Assembly: GCA_002868905.1 (NCBI GenBank)
Contig: PKUA01000084.1
Span: 1-45,691 of the forward strand
Direction of reading: 5' to 3'
DNA: 45,691 nucleotides
Origin: Desulfuromonas sp.
Lineage (GTDB): Bacteria > Desulfobacterota > Desulfuromonadia > Desulfuromonadales > Geothermobacteraceae
The notes under the pieces are model-generated. The model was not told where the DNA came from. It did not search any database and worked only from the letters and a program-made list of their open reading frames with translations. The translations under genes were made by a program, and so were the position numbers. Positions 7,923 to 16,549 of this stretch are shown piece by piece. Each line of letters starts with the position of its first letter. Positions within the stretch are counted from its first letter, which is position 1.

Positions 7923-9060
7923 CAGGGGACACTTCACTCAACCGTGATTCCTTCTGGTTGAATTGAACTGCCAGCCGACAGATGCCGTCCCAGGAACGTT
8001 CATCGATCCGGGTGACGGCTGCTTCAATGTCTCGATTGACTGGCCAGAATGGTTTGCGGCAGCGGATTTTGACGGAAAGGCCAGGATCAAATCCCTCTTC
8101 ACACTCAAGAGCCATCCCAATTTCGCTGATATTGCAGCTGATAGCTGGCAGGTAGGAACTTCCGTTTCCGTTGGAAATTTCGAGGAATGTATGGAACGGT
8201 TTACGCAACTGCTTCCGCCTTTCAACGGCCATGGGGAAAATACTGTCGCCGGTTATGGCCGCCTCCTTGAGTTGTTGTTTGGCGACGTGAAGCAGGCGAC
8301 GCGCTGAACAGCCGTCATTCGGGTAGGTGGCGATTCCGGCGCTGATGGTTGTCGGGAACGGAACCGCCTCGGGGATTCGATTCCAGCGCCCGTTCACCAG
8401 GACGGCTTGTAATTTTTCGACCAGTTTGCAGGCTGTATTGAGCGATGAGTAGGGCAGAATGATCCCAAATTCACCGTCACAGAAGCGAACAGCTGTATCG
8501 ATGTCACGAAGCCGTACTTTGATCTCTCGGGCGACATGACGTTGCAGTTGGTCGAGTTCCTGCTGGGAAAAGCTCCAGGAGAGCCGCTCAAACCGATCCA
8601 TGCGGACTTTGACCAGGGCCAGGGATTGGTGGTGATGGAGGTAATTCAGGGTCGCCAACTGGTGGACTAGGTGATGGTGGAAGAAGTTCTCATTGAAGAG
8701 TCCGGTAATGCCATCCAGAGATGAGTTGAGTTTTTCCCCGGCCACCGTCTCAAGGTAATCGAGCAGGGCGGTCTTGATCTGCAGCAGTCCGGGGCGCAAC
8801 TCTCTTTGATGGCGCCAGCGGATAAGCGCGCCGCGCCAAAAGTTCGCCGCCTGTTTTTCGTCGAGGTCTTTTCCGAGCAGAAGGCCGATAGCGGCCTGGA
8901 AAACACTCTCCCCATGATCGGCCGCCAAGTCTTCAAGGCGCTCCATGATGATTTCTTCGTGGCGGGAGTGTTCGGAAAAAATCTGTTTGATGGTATTCTG
9001 TATATCCTTATCCCGAAGCATCGGTTCGGAGTAGGTTGCGCCACTGCCGCGATTAAGCAT
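7852..9060 (-). CDS. Degenerate GGDEF domain fused to a C-terminal PilZ domain
   Basis: The start ATG 9060 (MLNRGSGATY) is preceded by GGAGG at a rather long spacing; 402 residues. After a helical N-terminal region, a GGDEF-like domain is visible (LDGITGLFNENFFHHHL, then SAGIATYPNDGCSARRLLHVAKQQL), but the signature reads CDGEF at about residues 192-196. The metal-binding Asp is replaced by Gly, so diguanylate cyclase activity is doubtful. The C-terminal 100 residues (from about 282) form a PilZ domain with the c-di-GMP motifs RRKQLR and NISEIG. The likely role is a c-di-GMP effector with a non-catalytic or GTP-sensing GGDEF module. Its 3' end overlaps the opposing Lon gene by 71 bases. Confidence 0.75.
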   Translation of the reverse strand: MLNRGSGATYSEPMLRDKDIQNTIKQIFSEHSRHEEIIMERLEDLAADHGESVFQAAIGLLLGKDLDEKQAANFWRGALIRWRHQRELRPGLLQIKTALLDYLETVAGEKLNSSLDGITGLFNENFFHHHLVHQLATLNYLHHHQSLALVKVRMDRFERLSWSFSQQELDQLQRHVAREIKVRLRDIDTAVRFCDGEFGIILPYSSLNTACKLVEKLQAVLVNGRWNRIPEAVPFPTTISAGIATYPNDGCSARRLLHVAKQQLKEAAITGDSIFPMAVERRKQLRKPFHTFLEISNGNGSSYLPAISCNISEIGMALECEEGFDPGLSVKIRCRKPFWPVNRDIEAAVTRIDERSWDGICRLAVQFNQKESRLSEVSPVRLQVAPENGALLNPSTEKCFPG

Positions 9061-9200
9061 GTTTTTACGTTGTCCTCCCGCAGTCGATTGAGGCCTGGTT
9101 ATTCGAAAAAGAATAGCATGGCGGCTAAATGGGAGCAATATTTATTTACATGCGGGGAGATCTCGGTTTAACGTTGCAGAATTTCAAGGAGATACTGCTG

Positions 9201-9608
9201 ATGGGTATGACCCGTGGGAATCCATTGTCGGAGTTGGGGGAGAAACAGCGCCTGATGAGGCGGATGTCTGAGGAGGCCGTCGCACGCCTGGAGGGGCCGC
9301 CTGTTGGTGACGGCGACTGGATGCCGCATGTGGGCATCTTTGAAACAGATTCGACCCTGGTGATCGAAATGGATGTGCCGGGAGTGACCAAGTCCCAGAT
9401 TTCGTTGCGGATCGATGGGCATCTGCTGACTGTCGAGGGGGCGCGCCCCGAGGCCTGCCGGGAAGCATCAACCGTATGTCTCAGAAACGAGCGCAGCTAT
9501 GGTCGATTTACCCGGACATTCATGCTTTCCGAGTCACTCGATAGCGAGGCAATGCAGGTCGCCTGTCAATCGGGAGTATTGAAAATATCACTGCCGAAAC
9601 GAACCTGA
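9201..9608 (+). CDS. Small heat-shock protein, Hsp20/alpha-crystallin family
   Basis: The start ATG 9201 follows AAGGAG (9186-9191) with a 9-base spacer; a longer frame from 9129 lacks such a site. The 135-residue product has an alpha-crystallin domain running from WMPHVGIFETDSTLVIEMDVPGV through LRIDGHLLTVEGARP and RSYGRFTRTFML to the typical C-terminal strand SGVLKISLPK. There is no long C-terminal IxI tail. Such proteins are ATP-independent holdases that keep unfolded clients soluble. Its position near the SPFH/AAA-Lon operon suits a stress-related neighbourhood, but it has its own transcript. No HrcA (CIRCE) element was seen upstream. Confidence 0.9.
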   Translation: MGMTRGNPLSELGEKQRLMRRMSEEAVARLEGPPVGDGDWMPHVGIFETDSTLVIEMDVPGVTKSQISLRIDGHLLTVEGARPEACREASTVCLRNERSYGRFTRTFMLSESLDSEAMQVACQSGVLKISLPKRT

Positions 9609-9620
9609 CCGGATGCCGCC

Positions 9621-10745
9621 TCACGAATTCCCGGAAGGATTTTCCATTCCCGGGAGCATATCACCCTCTTTGTTTTGCAGGTAAATAGTGCGACTCGGGA
9701 AGGCGATTTCCAGCCCCATTCCTTCAAGGAGTTGCATGATCTTCAGACAGAGGTCCTGACGCGCGTCCAGGTATTCTCCCCATTCCGTGGTCGTCGTAAA
9801 GCAATACACCATGATGTCGAGCGACGATGCGCCGAAATCGGTGAAGTTTACCAGCCAGAATTCCTGGTCAATCGCCGGGTGGTTGCGCAGCAGTTCACGG
9901 ATTTTCCCGACGGCCTCATCCATCTGGTCCGGAGTTGTTTCATAGGTGACACCGACAGTCAGTTTGATCCGGCGCTTCGGCATGCGTGAGATATTGTCGA
10001 TCGACTGATTCGCAATCAGCGAGTTGGGGACCGTGATCAGGGTTTTGGCGAAAGTTCGAATCTTGGTTGAGCGGAAGCCGATCTCCTCGATGGTCCCTTC
10101 CAGGTCACCGGTCTTCACCCAGTCTCCGATGCCAAACGGTCGGTCAAGCAGGATCATGATGGACCCGAACACATTGGCCAGGGTATCTTTGGCCGCCAGG
10201 GCGACCGCCAAACCGCCGATGCCGAGGGAGGCGAGCAGGCCGGATATCGAGTAGCCGAGATTCTGGATTGCCATGATCACCGCAATGACCACGATGAAAA
10301 CTCGCAGGCTTTTGCGAATGAACGGGACGATGTGGTCGTCGAGTTCCGATTCGGTTTTCCCGGCCCAGCGGTTCAATAGCGAATCGATCACCGCAACCAG
10401 GTTGAACATGGCCCAGGCGATATCGAAGGTGACCAGCAGTTTGAGCAGGGCTTGGCCGAACAGCCTGAGGTTGACCGGGCTTGTCGGCAGTTGCAGGGTT
10501 TGCAAGGCGATGAAAAGACCGATGATCACCACCAGAAATTCAACCGGCTTGCGCATGGCGAGCAGGATTTTGTCATCGTAGTCACTTCGGGTCCGGGCCG
10601 CAAACGGGCAGAGGACGCGCAGGAACAGCTGCCCGATCAGCTTCTTGATCAGCAAGGCGAAAATCAGGATGCCGAGGGCGATCGCGAATTGTCCGATACT
10701 GATGTTGAGAAATGTTTCTTCAAAAAGTTGCCGAATAGTTTCCAT
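9621..10745 (-). CDS. MscS-family mechanosensitive ion channel
   Basis: Start ATG 10745 (METIRQLFEE) gives 374 residues; the frame continues upstream to 10919 but overlaps the aconitase start region, so the shorter form is preferred. Several membrane segments occupy residues 20-190. The pore-lining helix and cytoplasmic beta domain are recognisable from ASLGIGGLAVALAAKDTLANVFGSIMILLDRPFGIGDWV, followed by GTIEEIGFRSTKIRTF and VPNSLIANQSIDN, the family hallmarks. The protein should form a stretch-gated channel in the inner membrane that releases solutes on hypo-osmotic shock. It converges on hsp20 with only 12 bases between stop codons. Confidence 0.92.
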   Translation of the reverse strand: METIRQLFEETFLNISIGQFAIALGILIFALLIKKLIGQLFLRVLCPFAARTRSDYDDKILLAMRKPVEFLVVIIGLFIALQTLQLPTSPVNLRLFGQALLKLLVTFDIAWAMFNLVAVIDSLLNRWAGKTESELDDHIVPFIRKSLRVFIVVIAVIMAIQNLGYSISGLLASLGIGGLAVALAAKDTLANVFGSIMILLDRPFGIGDWVKTGDLEGTIEEIGFRSTKIRTFAKTLITVPNSLIANQSIDNISRMPKRRIKLTVGVTYETTPDQMDEAVGKIRELLRNHPAIDQEFWLVNFTDFGASSLDIMVYCFTTTTEWGEYLDARQDLCLKIMQLLEGMGLEIAFPSRTIYLQNKEGDMLPGMENPSGNS

Positions 10746-10850
10746 GGGATTCCCATCCTGTCTGAAAAATGAAGTTCTTATCATGGTAAAAAAACATTTA
10801 ATTTGCAAGTCATCCTGACATGTTAGGTCGCAAGCAGTTTGATGTTTTTT

Positions 10851-10859
10851 TGATACAAT
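10851..10859 (+). promoter_or_regulatory. Extended -10 promoter element for acnA
   Basis: TGATACAAT (10851-10859) fits an extended -10 (TGnTAnAAT). No convincing -35 was found at 17 bases upstream. The ribosome site GGAGG lies at 10880-10884, six bases before ATG 10891. Confidence 0.4.
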
Positions 10860-10890
10860 AGTCAAAATCCCGAACAAATGGAGGCTTTTC

Positions 10891-13560
10891 ATGGCTGACG
10901 AAAACAAACTTAATGCCAAAAGAACCCTCAGGGTCGGTGCTGAGAGCTATCAATATTATGCCTTGAAGACGGTGGCCGAAGCGGGTATGGGCGATATCTC
11001 CGCGTTGCCGCTGACGTTGAAGGTCCTGCTTGAAAACCTTCTCCGATTCGAGGACGGGAGCAGTGTCACCCGTGAAGATGTCCAGGCCCTGGTCGATTGG
11101 CAGAAGGAGCGTCGTTCCGATCATGAAATCGCGTTTCGTCCAGCCCGTGTTCTGATGCAGGATTTCACCGGCGTTCCGGCGGTCGTCGACCTGGCGGCCA
11201 TGCGCGATGCCATGGCCCGAGCCGGAGGCGACCCGAGCCGGATCAATCCGCAAATTCCTGTCGATCTGGTGATTGATCATTCGGTCATGGTCGACAAGTA
11301 CGCCATGCCGGAAGCTTTTCAATACAATGTCGACAAGGAGATGGAGCGGAATCGGGAGAGGTACGCTTTCTTGCGTTGGGGACAGGTCGCCTTCGATAAC
11401 TTCCGTGTTGTGCCGCCAGGTACCGGAATTTGTCACCAGGTCAACCTCGAATATCTCGCCAAAACCGTCTGGAGCGAAGAGCGGGACGGAGAACGGTTCG
11501 CCTACCCCGACACCCTGGTCGGAACCGACAGCCACACGACCATGATCAACGGACTGGCTGTTCTCGGTTGGGGAGTCGGCGGGATCGAGGCCGAGGCGGC
11601 AATGCTCGGTCAGCCGGTCTCGATGATCATCCCCGAAGTCGTCGGTTTTCGAATGACCGGTTCCCTGCAGGAAGGTGTGACGGCCACCGACCTGGTCCTG
11701 ACAGTGACCGAAATGCTCCGCAAATATGGCGTCGTCGGTAAATTCGTCGAATTTTTCGGTTCCGGCCTTTCCCGGCTCCCTCTTGCTGACCGGGCCACTA
11801 TCGCAAATATGTCACCTGAGTACGGGGCGACCTGCGGTTGGTTCCCTGTTGATAACGTCACACTTGATTATCTGCGACTCTCCGGGCGGGATGATGACAC
11901 CGTCGCGCTGGTGGAATCTTATGCCAAAGAACAGGGCCTGTGGCGGGAAGACGCAATGGCCGATCCGGCTTACAGCGCGATCCTGGAGCTCGACCTGGCG
12001 ACGGTCAAGCCGAGCCTCGCCGGCCCGAAGCGCCCCCAGGACCGGGTCGAATTGCAGGACCTGGGTACTGCGACGGATAAGGTTGTTCCACAAGGTGAGG
12101 GTGAAAAGCGGGTTCCCGTACAGGGGAGCGACTTTACTTTGGGTCACGGCGATGTCGTCATCGCGGCCATCACCTCCTGTACCAATACCTCGAATCCCGC
12201 CGTCATGATGGGGGCCGGCCTCGTGGCGAAGAAGGCCCTGGAGAAAGGACTCAAGCAGAAACCGTGGGTGAAAACCTCGATGGCCCCAGGGTCGAAGGTC
12301 GTGACCGACTACCTGGAGAAGGCCGGTTTGCAGAGTTGCCTTGACGCGATCGGCTTTAACATCGTCGGTTATGGCTGTACCACCTGCATCGGCAATTCGG
12401 GACCTTTGGTCGGGCCGATCGCCGACGCCATTGCCGAGGGGGATCTCACCGTCTGTTCCGTCCTGTCAGGCAATCGAAACTTTGAAGGGAGGGTCCACTC
12501 CCAAACCAAGGCAAACTGGCTCGCCTCGCCGCCACTTGTGGTTGCGTACGCCCTGGCAGGGACGACCCGTATCGATTTGAGCCGGGAGCCGATCGGCCAG
12601 GGGAAAGACGGCGAGGATATCTATCTGAAGGATGTCTGGCCGAGCAATGCCGAGATCGAGGAGCTGGTCAAGTTGGTTTCTGCCGACATGTTCAGGGAGA
12701 AGTACGCTGACGTTTTCACCGGGGAGGAGAGTTGGCGCAGTTTGCCGATCCCCGAAGGAGAGACCTACGCTTGGGATGAGTCGTCCACCTACGTCAAGGA
12801 ACCGAGTTTTTTCTCGGTGCCGAAAGAGACTCCGAAAGGACTCAACGGCTTTTCCGGCTCCAGCCTGCTTGCCCTGCTCGGCGATTCCATTACCACTGAT
12901 CATATCTCCCCGGCCGGTGCGATCCTGGCCAGCAGCCCGGCAGGAGTCTACCTGCGTGAACGAGGAATATCCCCGGCCGATTTCAACTCTTACGGCTCGC
13001 GCCGCGGCAACCATGAAGTGATGATGCGTGGTACCTTTGCCAATATCCGGTTGAAAAACGAGCTGGTTCCGGGAACCGAAGGTGGTTTCACCAAGTTCCT
13101 CCCGACCGGGGAAGAAATGAGCATTTTCGACGCGGCCATCAAGTATGCCGAGGACGACACCCCCCTGATCATTGTTGCCGGCAAGGAGTACGGAACCGGT
13201 TCAAGCCGGGACTGGGCGGCCAAGGGAACCCTGCTCCTTGGCGTCAGGGCAGTTCTCGCCGAAAGTTATGAGCGGATTCATCGCTCCAATCTTATCGGCA
13301 TGGGAGTCCTGCCGTTGCAGTTCAGGCAGGGGAGTGATCGTAAAACATTGCGACTCGATGGCCGTGAAACCTTTGACCTGCTCGACCCCGAGGACACGCT
13401 GAGACCGGGACAGGAGCTGGTGGTCAGGATTAACCGTTCCAATGGCGACAGTGAGGAGATTGCTGTGACGTGCCGTCTCGATACCGGAAATGAGATTGAG
13501 TATTACCAGAGCGGCGGCATTCTGAATTACGTTTTAGGCAGATTGATGAGTCACACTTGA
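10891..13560 (+). CDS. acnA: Aconitate hydratase A
   Basis: An 889-residue protein of the IRP1/AcnA type, which isomerises citrate to isocitrate via cis-aconitate in the TCA cycle. The three [4Fe-4S] ligands are visible: Cys430 in ITSCTNTSNP, and Cys496 and Cys499 in GYGCTTCIGNSG. Other family motifs include PDTLVGTDSHTTMINGLAVLGWGVGGIEAEAAMLGQP in the N-terminal part, GDSITTDHISPAGAI, and GKEYGTGSSRDWAAKGTLLLGVRAV with the swivelling-domain Ser/Arg residues. Length is normal for AcnA. GGAGG sits six bases before the ATG. The gene is monocistronic, with an extended -10 upstream and a GC-rich hairpin downstream. Confidence 0.97.
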   Translation: MADENKLNAKRTLRVGAESYQYYALKTVAEAGMGDISALPLTLKVLLENLLRFEDGSSVTREDVQALVDWQKERRSDHEIAFRPARVLMQDFTGVPAVVDLAAMRDAMARAGGDPSRINPQIPVDLVIDHSVMVDKYAMPEAFQYNVDKEMERNRERYAFLRWGQVAFDNFRVVPPGTGICHQVNLEYLAKTVWSEERDGERFAYPDTLVGTDSHTTMINGLAVLGWGVGGIEAEAAMLGQPVSMIIPEVVGFRMTGSLQEGVTATDLVLTVTEMLRKYGVVGKFVEFFGSGLSRLPLADRATIANMSPEYGATCGWFPVDNVTLDYLRLSGRDDDTVALVESYAKEQGLWREDAMADPAYSAILELDLATVKPSLAGPKRPQDRVELQDLGTATDKVVPQGEGEKRVPVQGSDFTLGHGDVVIAAITSCTNTSNPAVMMGAGLVAKKALEKGLKQKPWVKTSMAPGSKVVTDYLEKAGLQSCLDAIGFNIVGYGCTTCIGNSGPLVGPIADAIAEGDLTVCSVLSGNRNFEGRVHSQTKANWLASPPLVVAYALAGTTRIDLSREPIGQGKDGEDIYLKDVWPSNAEIEELVKLVSADMFREKYADVFTGEESWRSLPIPEGETYAWDESSTYVKEPSFFSVPKETPKGLNGFSGSSLLALLGDSITTDHISPAGAILASSPAGVYLRERGISPADFNSYGSRRGNHEVMMRGTFANIRLKNELVPGTEGGFTKFLPTGEEMSIFDAAIKYAEDDTPLIIVAGKEYGTGSSRDWAAKGTLLLGVRAVLAESYERIHRSNLIGMGVLPLQFRQGSDRKTLRLDGRETFDLLDPEDTLRPGQELVVRINRSNGDSEEIAVTCRLDTGNEIEYYQSGGILNYVLGRLMSHT

Positions 13561-13611
13561 AGCCTGCGCCTTTTCAAGGCGGGTTCCCTCGAATCTTCTC
13601 AGCGGTTTTGC

Positions 13612-13636
13612 GGCCCCGGATGATAGCTCCGGGGCC
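13612..13636 (+). terminator. GC-rich hairpin downstream of acnA
   Basis: Perfect 9-bp arms GGCCCCGGA and TCCGGGGCC flank a 7-base loop. No T-run follows, so it may be a 3'-end stabilising hairpin rather than a Rho-independent terminator. Confidence 0.45.
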
Positions 13637-13760
13637 GTCGGGAGGGAGTTGGCGGATCAGGAATCCACAATAGAATATTTTTTATTGGACAATCGCATGC
13701 CGCGAACACTATTATTCGATTGTGAATTCAATGACATCGTTTTGTTGCTTTGGGGAGAGT

Positions 13761-14141
13761 ATGTCGAAACGGATTGTGGTTATCGATGACGACCCGGTCG
13801 TGCTGGCCATGGTCAGTGATTATTTGCGGGAAGCCGGCTTTTCCGTCAGTGTCGCAGAGTGTGGAGTCTATTCAAACCACCTGATCTACGGTCGGCAAAA
13901 GCCCGACCTGATCCTTCTCGATGTCATGATGCCGATGATGTCGGGCGACAAGAAAGTCCAGGCGTTGAAAAGGCGGAAGCAGAGTCGTCACATCCCGGTG
14001 GTCCTGATGTCCTCCAAGGAGGAGCTCGAACTCCAGCATTTGACCAAGCAGACCGGAGCCGACGGTTATCTCCGCAAGCCGTTCAGCAGTGATTTCCTGA
14101 TCCAAAAAATAAACACCCATCTCAATCGTAAGGTGAGTTAG
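13761..14141 (+). CDS. Single-domain response regulator (CheY-like receiver)
   Basis: The start ATG 13761 follows GGGGAGAG; the frame also opens at 13722 but without a ribosome site. The 126-residue product is a receiver domain only: an acidic pair in VVIDDDPVV, the phosphoacceptor Asp in DLILLDVMMPMMSG, a switch Ser in VVLMSSKEE, and the invariant Lys in YLRKPF. With no output domain it must act by protein contact or as a phosphorelay intermediate. No kinase is adjacent; the nearest in the window is at 39285. Confidence 0.9.
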   Translation: MSKRIVVIDDDPVVLAMVSDYLREAGFSVSVAECGVYSNHLIYGRQKPDLILLDVMMPMMSGDKKVQALKRRKQSRHIPVVLMSSKEELELQHLTKQTGADGYLRKPFSSDFLIQKINTHLNRKVS

Positions 14142-14513
14142 TTTCCGTCCGGAGACGACCCTTCCTTTGTGGCGGTATCCTTCCTGTGTTCATCCGGAGT
14201 TTCCGGAGGACACCCAATAGGGCCATTCCCACCAATCCGAAAATGAAGTCTTTCTGTCCTGGCCCCTCTGGTCAAGATCGACCAGCCACCTGCATACGCA
14301 GGGCTCTGTTGTCCAATGATCTACCCATGTCGGATAGCCTGGTCCTTTTCGCGCCATGGGATTTTCAGCGATTTGGCCGCCCTGGATGACCTTTCCCGGC
14401 TCAGGACAGGATCGGTGCCAAGAATTGTTTATTCGATACTGGCTTTGCCGAAGTTGCCCACGAAAGAAAAAACCAAAATTTTATAAAGCTATGGAATTGT
14501 TGATCAATTTAAG
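14142..14513. other. Long non-coding gap upstream of a sigma-54 promoter
   Basis: No convincing gene was found; the small open frames here have no ribosome sites or protein-like composition. The last 60 bases become AT-rich. Since a sigma-54 promoter follows at 14514, this stretch is the natural place for activator binding sites 80-200 bases upstream, but no clear repeat could be identified by eye. Confidence 0.5.
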
Positions 14514-14530
14514 TTGGCCCGTACCTTGCC
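14514..14530 (+). promoter_or_regulatory. Sigma-54 (RpoN) promoter of the first DUF4382 gene
   Basis: TTGGCCCGTACCTTGCC matches the sigma-54 consensus TTGGCACG-N4-TTGC, with GG (14516-14517) and GC (14528-14529) separated by exactly 10 bases. The expected start is near 14541, about 107 bases before the gene. Such promoters need an enhancer-binding AAA+ activator. Confidence 0.82.
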
Positions 14531-14647
14531 TTATGACTTGGACATGATCAAGACACTGTTCGGCTTCTAAATCACGGACCAGATGCAAAGAGGATTTGGC
14601 TCGGTTCTGATGCCTTAGTTGATTAAACAAAAGAAGGGAGAAAAGAA

Positions 14648-16159
14648 ATGTTGATGCGAAGAGGGTTAGTGTGGTGGTTACTTATGGTTGCTTGTACTCT
14701 TTTGTTCGGGTGTGGCGGTGGTGGTGGCGGTTCCCAGACGGGTGATACCGGGAACCTGCAGGTCGCTTTGACTGATGCACAGAATCCGGACATGTCAGAG
14801 CTGGTTGTCTCGATTCTCGAGATTCGGGCCATACCTTTTGTTGAAGAGGTCTCTGAAGAAGTCGCTGAGGAAGTCGTTCCAGAGCAGGAAGCAGCCGCCG
14901 ATGAAGAGGAGGAATGGATTGTCCTGGCAACTTTCGATCCTCCGGTGCAGATCAACGTGCTCGACCTGGCGTATCAGCAGGAATTGCTTGCCGATGTGGA
15001 CGTGCCTTTGGGTGACTACGAGCAGGTCCGCCTGGTTCTCGAGGAAAACCCGGTTGATGGTGAGCCGGTCAACTACATTGTGTTTACCGAAGATATTGAA
15101 ACCATGGTGCCGGTTGTGACTCCGAGTGGCCAGGAGTCGGGGCTGAAAATTAACGGGGATTATTCGGTTGAAGAGGATGGCTCAACGGTGGTTGTGCTTG
15201 ACTTCGACCCGAACCGGGCCATCCATCAGAACGGTTCCGGGGACTGGATTTTCAGACCGACCGGTATTCGCCTGGTTGAAAGTCAGGAAGTGCTCTCCGA
15301 ATATGGTGGGTTGTTCGGTCACGTGTTGCAGGAAGTAACCGATCCTGCCACTGCAGAGACGACGACCAAGCCGCTGGTCGGTGCCCTGGTTGAAGTCACT
15401 GACCCGGAAACCGGTGAGGTGCTTGCGTCCACGATCGTCAATCCGGATGATGGCAGTTACCGGGTGTTCCTCCCCAACGGATTTTACGCCGTGACTATCA
15501 CGGCTGACGGGATGTTACCGTTCGAATCGATGCCGCAGGTTTTTGAGATCGTCGAAGGTGAAGAGACTGTTGTCGTCAGTGTTGTGCTGAATCCCGATCC
15601 GGCTGCGGTTGCTGATGAAGAAGTAATTCCCGAAGAGGAGCCGGGAGTCGAAGAGCCGCAAGTTGAGGAGCCTCCCGTCGAGGAACCCCAGGACGAAGAG
15701 GCCCTGCCAGCCCAGGTCCGGTTCTGGTTGGCCGATACCGACGGTCCGGAGATCCCGGGTGGTTTCGTGTCGGTCTCCTCGGTTGACGTTCACACCCCGG
15801 GCGGCTGGGTTAATGTCTTTTCCGGCGAACTCTCACTGGAAATCGGCGCCTTGCCGGCCGAAGAGGCGATGCTGCTTGGCGAAATGACCCTGCCGAGCGG
15901 CAAGTACACGCAGATCCGCATCGGAATCGCCGAAGCCGTCATCATTGGTGAGGAGGAAGATATTGATGTCAAGGTGCCGAGCGGCACGGTCAAGTTGAAC
16001 CGCAACATCGATATCTGTTCCGGTGGCGAAGCGGATATCGTCATCGACCTCGGCGCCGGGAAGTCCCTATCCCATAACGCCAAAAAGAACACCTACCGGA
16101 TGCAGCCCGTGCCATCGCTGGTGGAGACCACGGTTGTCTGCCCGGAATCTGGCGAATAG
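14648..16159 (+). CDS. Lipoprotein with two DUF4382 domains and a carboxypeptidase-regulatory-like domain
   Basis: A 503-residue protein preceded by AAGGGAG. The N-terminus is a lipoprotein signal (basic RRG, hydrophobic core, lipobox LLFGC) followed by a Gly-rich spacer. The first DUF4382 domain runs from GNLQVALTDA through LLADVDVPLGDYEQVRLVL to FRPTGIRLV and contains an acidic insertion (EEVSEEVAEEVVPEQ). Next comes a beta-sandwich like carboxypeptidase regulatory domains (PLVGALVEVTDPETGEV, DGSYRVFLPNG, YAVTITADG), a Pro/Glu-rich linker (EEPQVEEPPVEEP), and a second DUF4382-like domain (VRFWLADTDGPE to GKYTQIRIGI). It is predicted to be anchored in the outer or inner membrane. Function is unknown. 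It is expressed from a sigma-54 promoter and ends at a strong terminator. Confidence 0.82.
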   Translation: MLMRRGLVWWLLMVACTLLFGCGGGGGGSQTGDTGNLQVALTDAQNPDMSELVVSILEIRAIPFVEEVSEEVAEEVVPEQEAAADEEEEWIVLATFDPPVQINVLDLAYQQELLADVDVPLGDYEQVRLVLEENPVDGEPVNYIVFTEDIETMVPVVTPSGQESGLKINGDYSVEEDGSTVVVLDFDPNRAIHQNGSGDWIFRPTGIRLVESQEVLSEYGGLFGHVLQEVTDPATAETTTKPLVGALVEVTDPETGEVLASTIVNPDDGSYRVFLPNGFYAVTITADGMLPFESMPQVFEIVEGEETVVVSVVLNPDPAAVADEEVIPEEEPGVEEPQVEEPPVEEPQDEEALPAQVRFWLADTDGPEIPGGFVSVSSVDVHTPGGWVNVFSGELSLEIGALPAEEAMLLGEMTLPSGKYTQIRIGIAEAVIIGEEEDIDVKVPSGTVKLNRNIDICSGGEADIVIDLGAGKSLSHNAKKNTYRMQPVPSLVETTVVCPESGE

Positions 16160-16195
16160 TATTGCCCTTCCAACGAACTTCAAAGGATGACCTTT

Positions 16196-16228
16196 CACTC
16201 CCGGCGTTTCGCCGGGAGTGTTTTTTTT
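16196..16228 (+). terminator. Rho-independent terminator after the first DUF4382 gene
   Basis: Perfect 10-bp arms CACTCCCGGC and GCCGGGAGTG with a GTTTC loop are followed by eight T residues. Confidence 0.95.
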
Positions 16229-16420
16229 GGCTGGTATGTTTTCTCCGGCAGTTTCTTTTTTTCATTGTGCCTTAAATTGTCTCTGTTTGCGCCGGTCATG
16301 CTTGTCGAGCCTGGCCGTTATGCATGCCAATTATTGTCCCATGCCATCTGTATTTGCCGTAATTGCATGTTTGTCTAGCTCGGGAGATCGCATAACTACC
16401 TGTTTTTATATAAAGATTAT
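16229..16420. other. Non-coding spacer between the two DUF4382 units
   Basis: No gene was found between the terminator at 16228 and the sigma-54 promoter at 16421 (the full non-coding gap is 16160-16549). It may hold activator sites for the downstream promoter; no repeat shared with 14142-14513 could be recognised with confidence. Confidence 0.45.
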
Positions 16421-16437
16421 TTGGCTCGACCTTTGCT
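16421..16437 (+). promoter_or_regulatory. Sigma-54 (RpoN) promoter of the second DUF4382 gene
   Basis: TTGGCTCGACCTTTGCT is a near-perfect sigma-54 site: GG at 16423-16424 and GC at 16435-16436 are exactly 10 bases apart. The predicted start near 16448 leaves a leader of about 102 bases, very similar to that of the first paralogue. Confidence 0.87.
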
Positions 16438-16549
16438 GTTTGAAATGGTTATGGCATTAGCAGAGCCCGTCGATAAATCATGAATCGTAAGAGAAGAGGT
16501 GAGCCATGAGAGCATGGTCAACTCGAAATATCGGGAAGGGAGAAAGATC

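Noticed and set aside
9129-9200. N-terminal extension of Hsp20
   Set aside because: No Shine-Dalgarno at 9129; ATG 9201 has AAGGAG at correct distance and gives a normal Hsp20 length.
14142-14513. Cyclic di-GMP riboswitch or small gene
   Set aside because: The GEMM riboswitch core motifs could not be found, and the small open frames have no ribosome sites.
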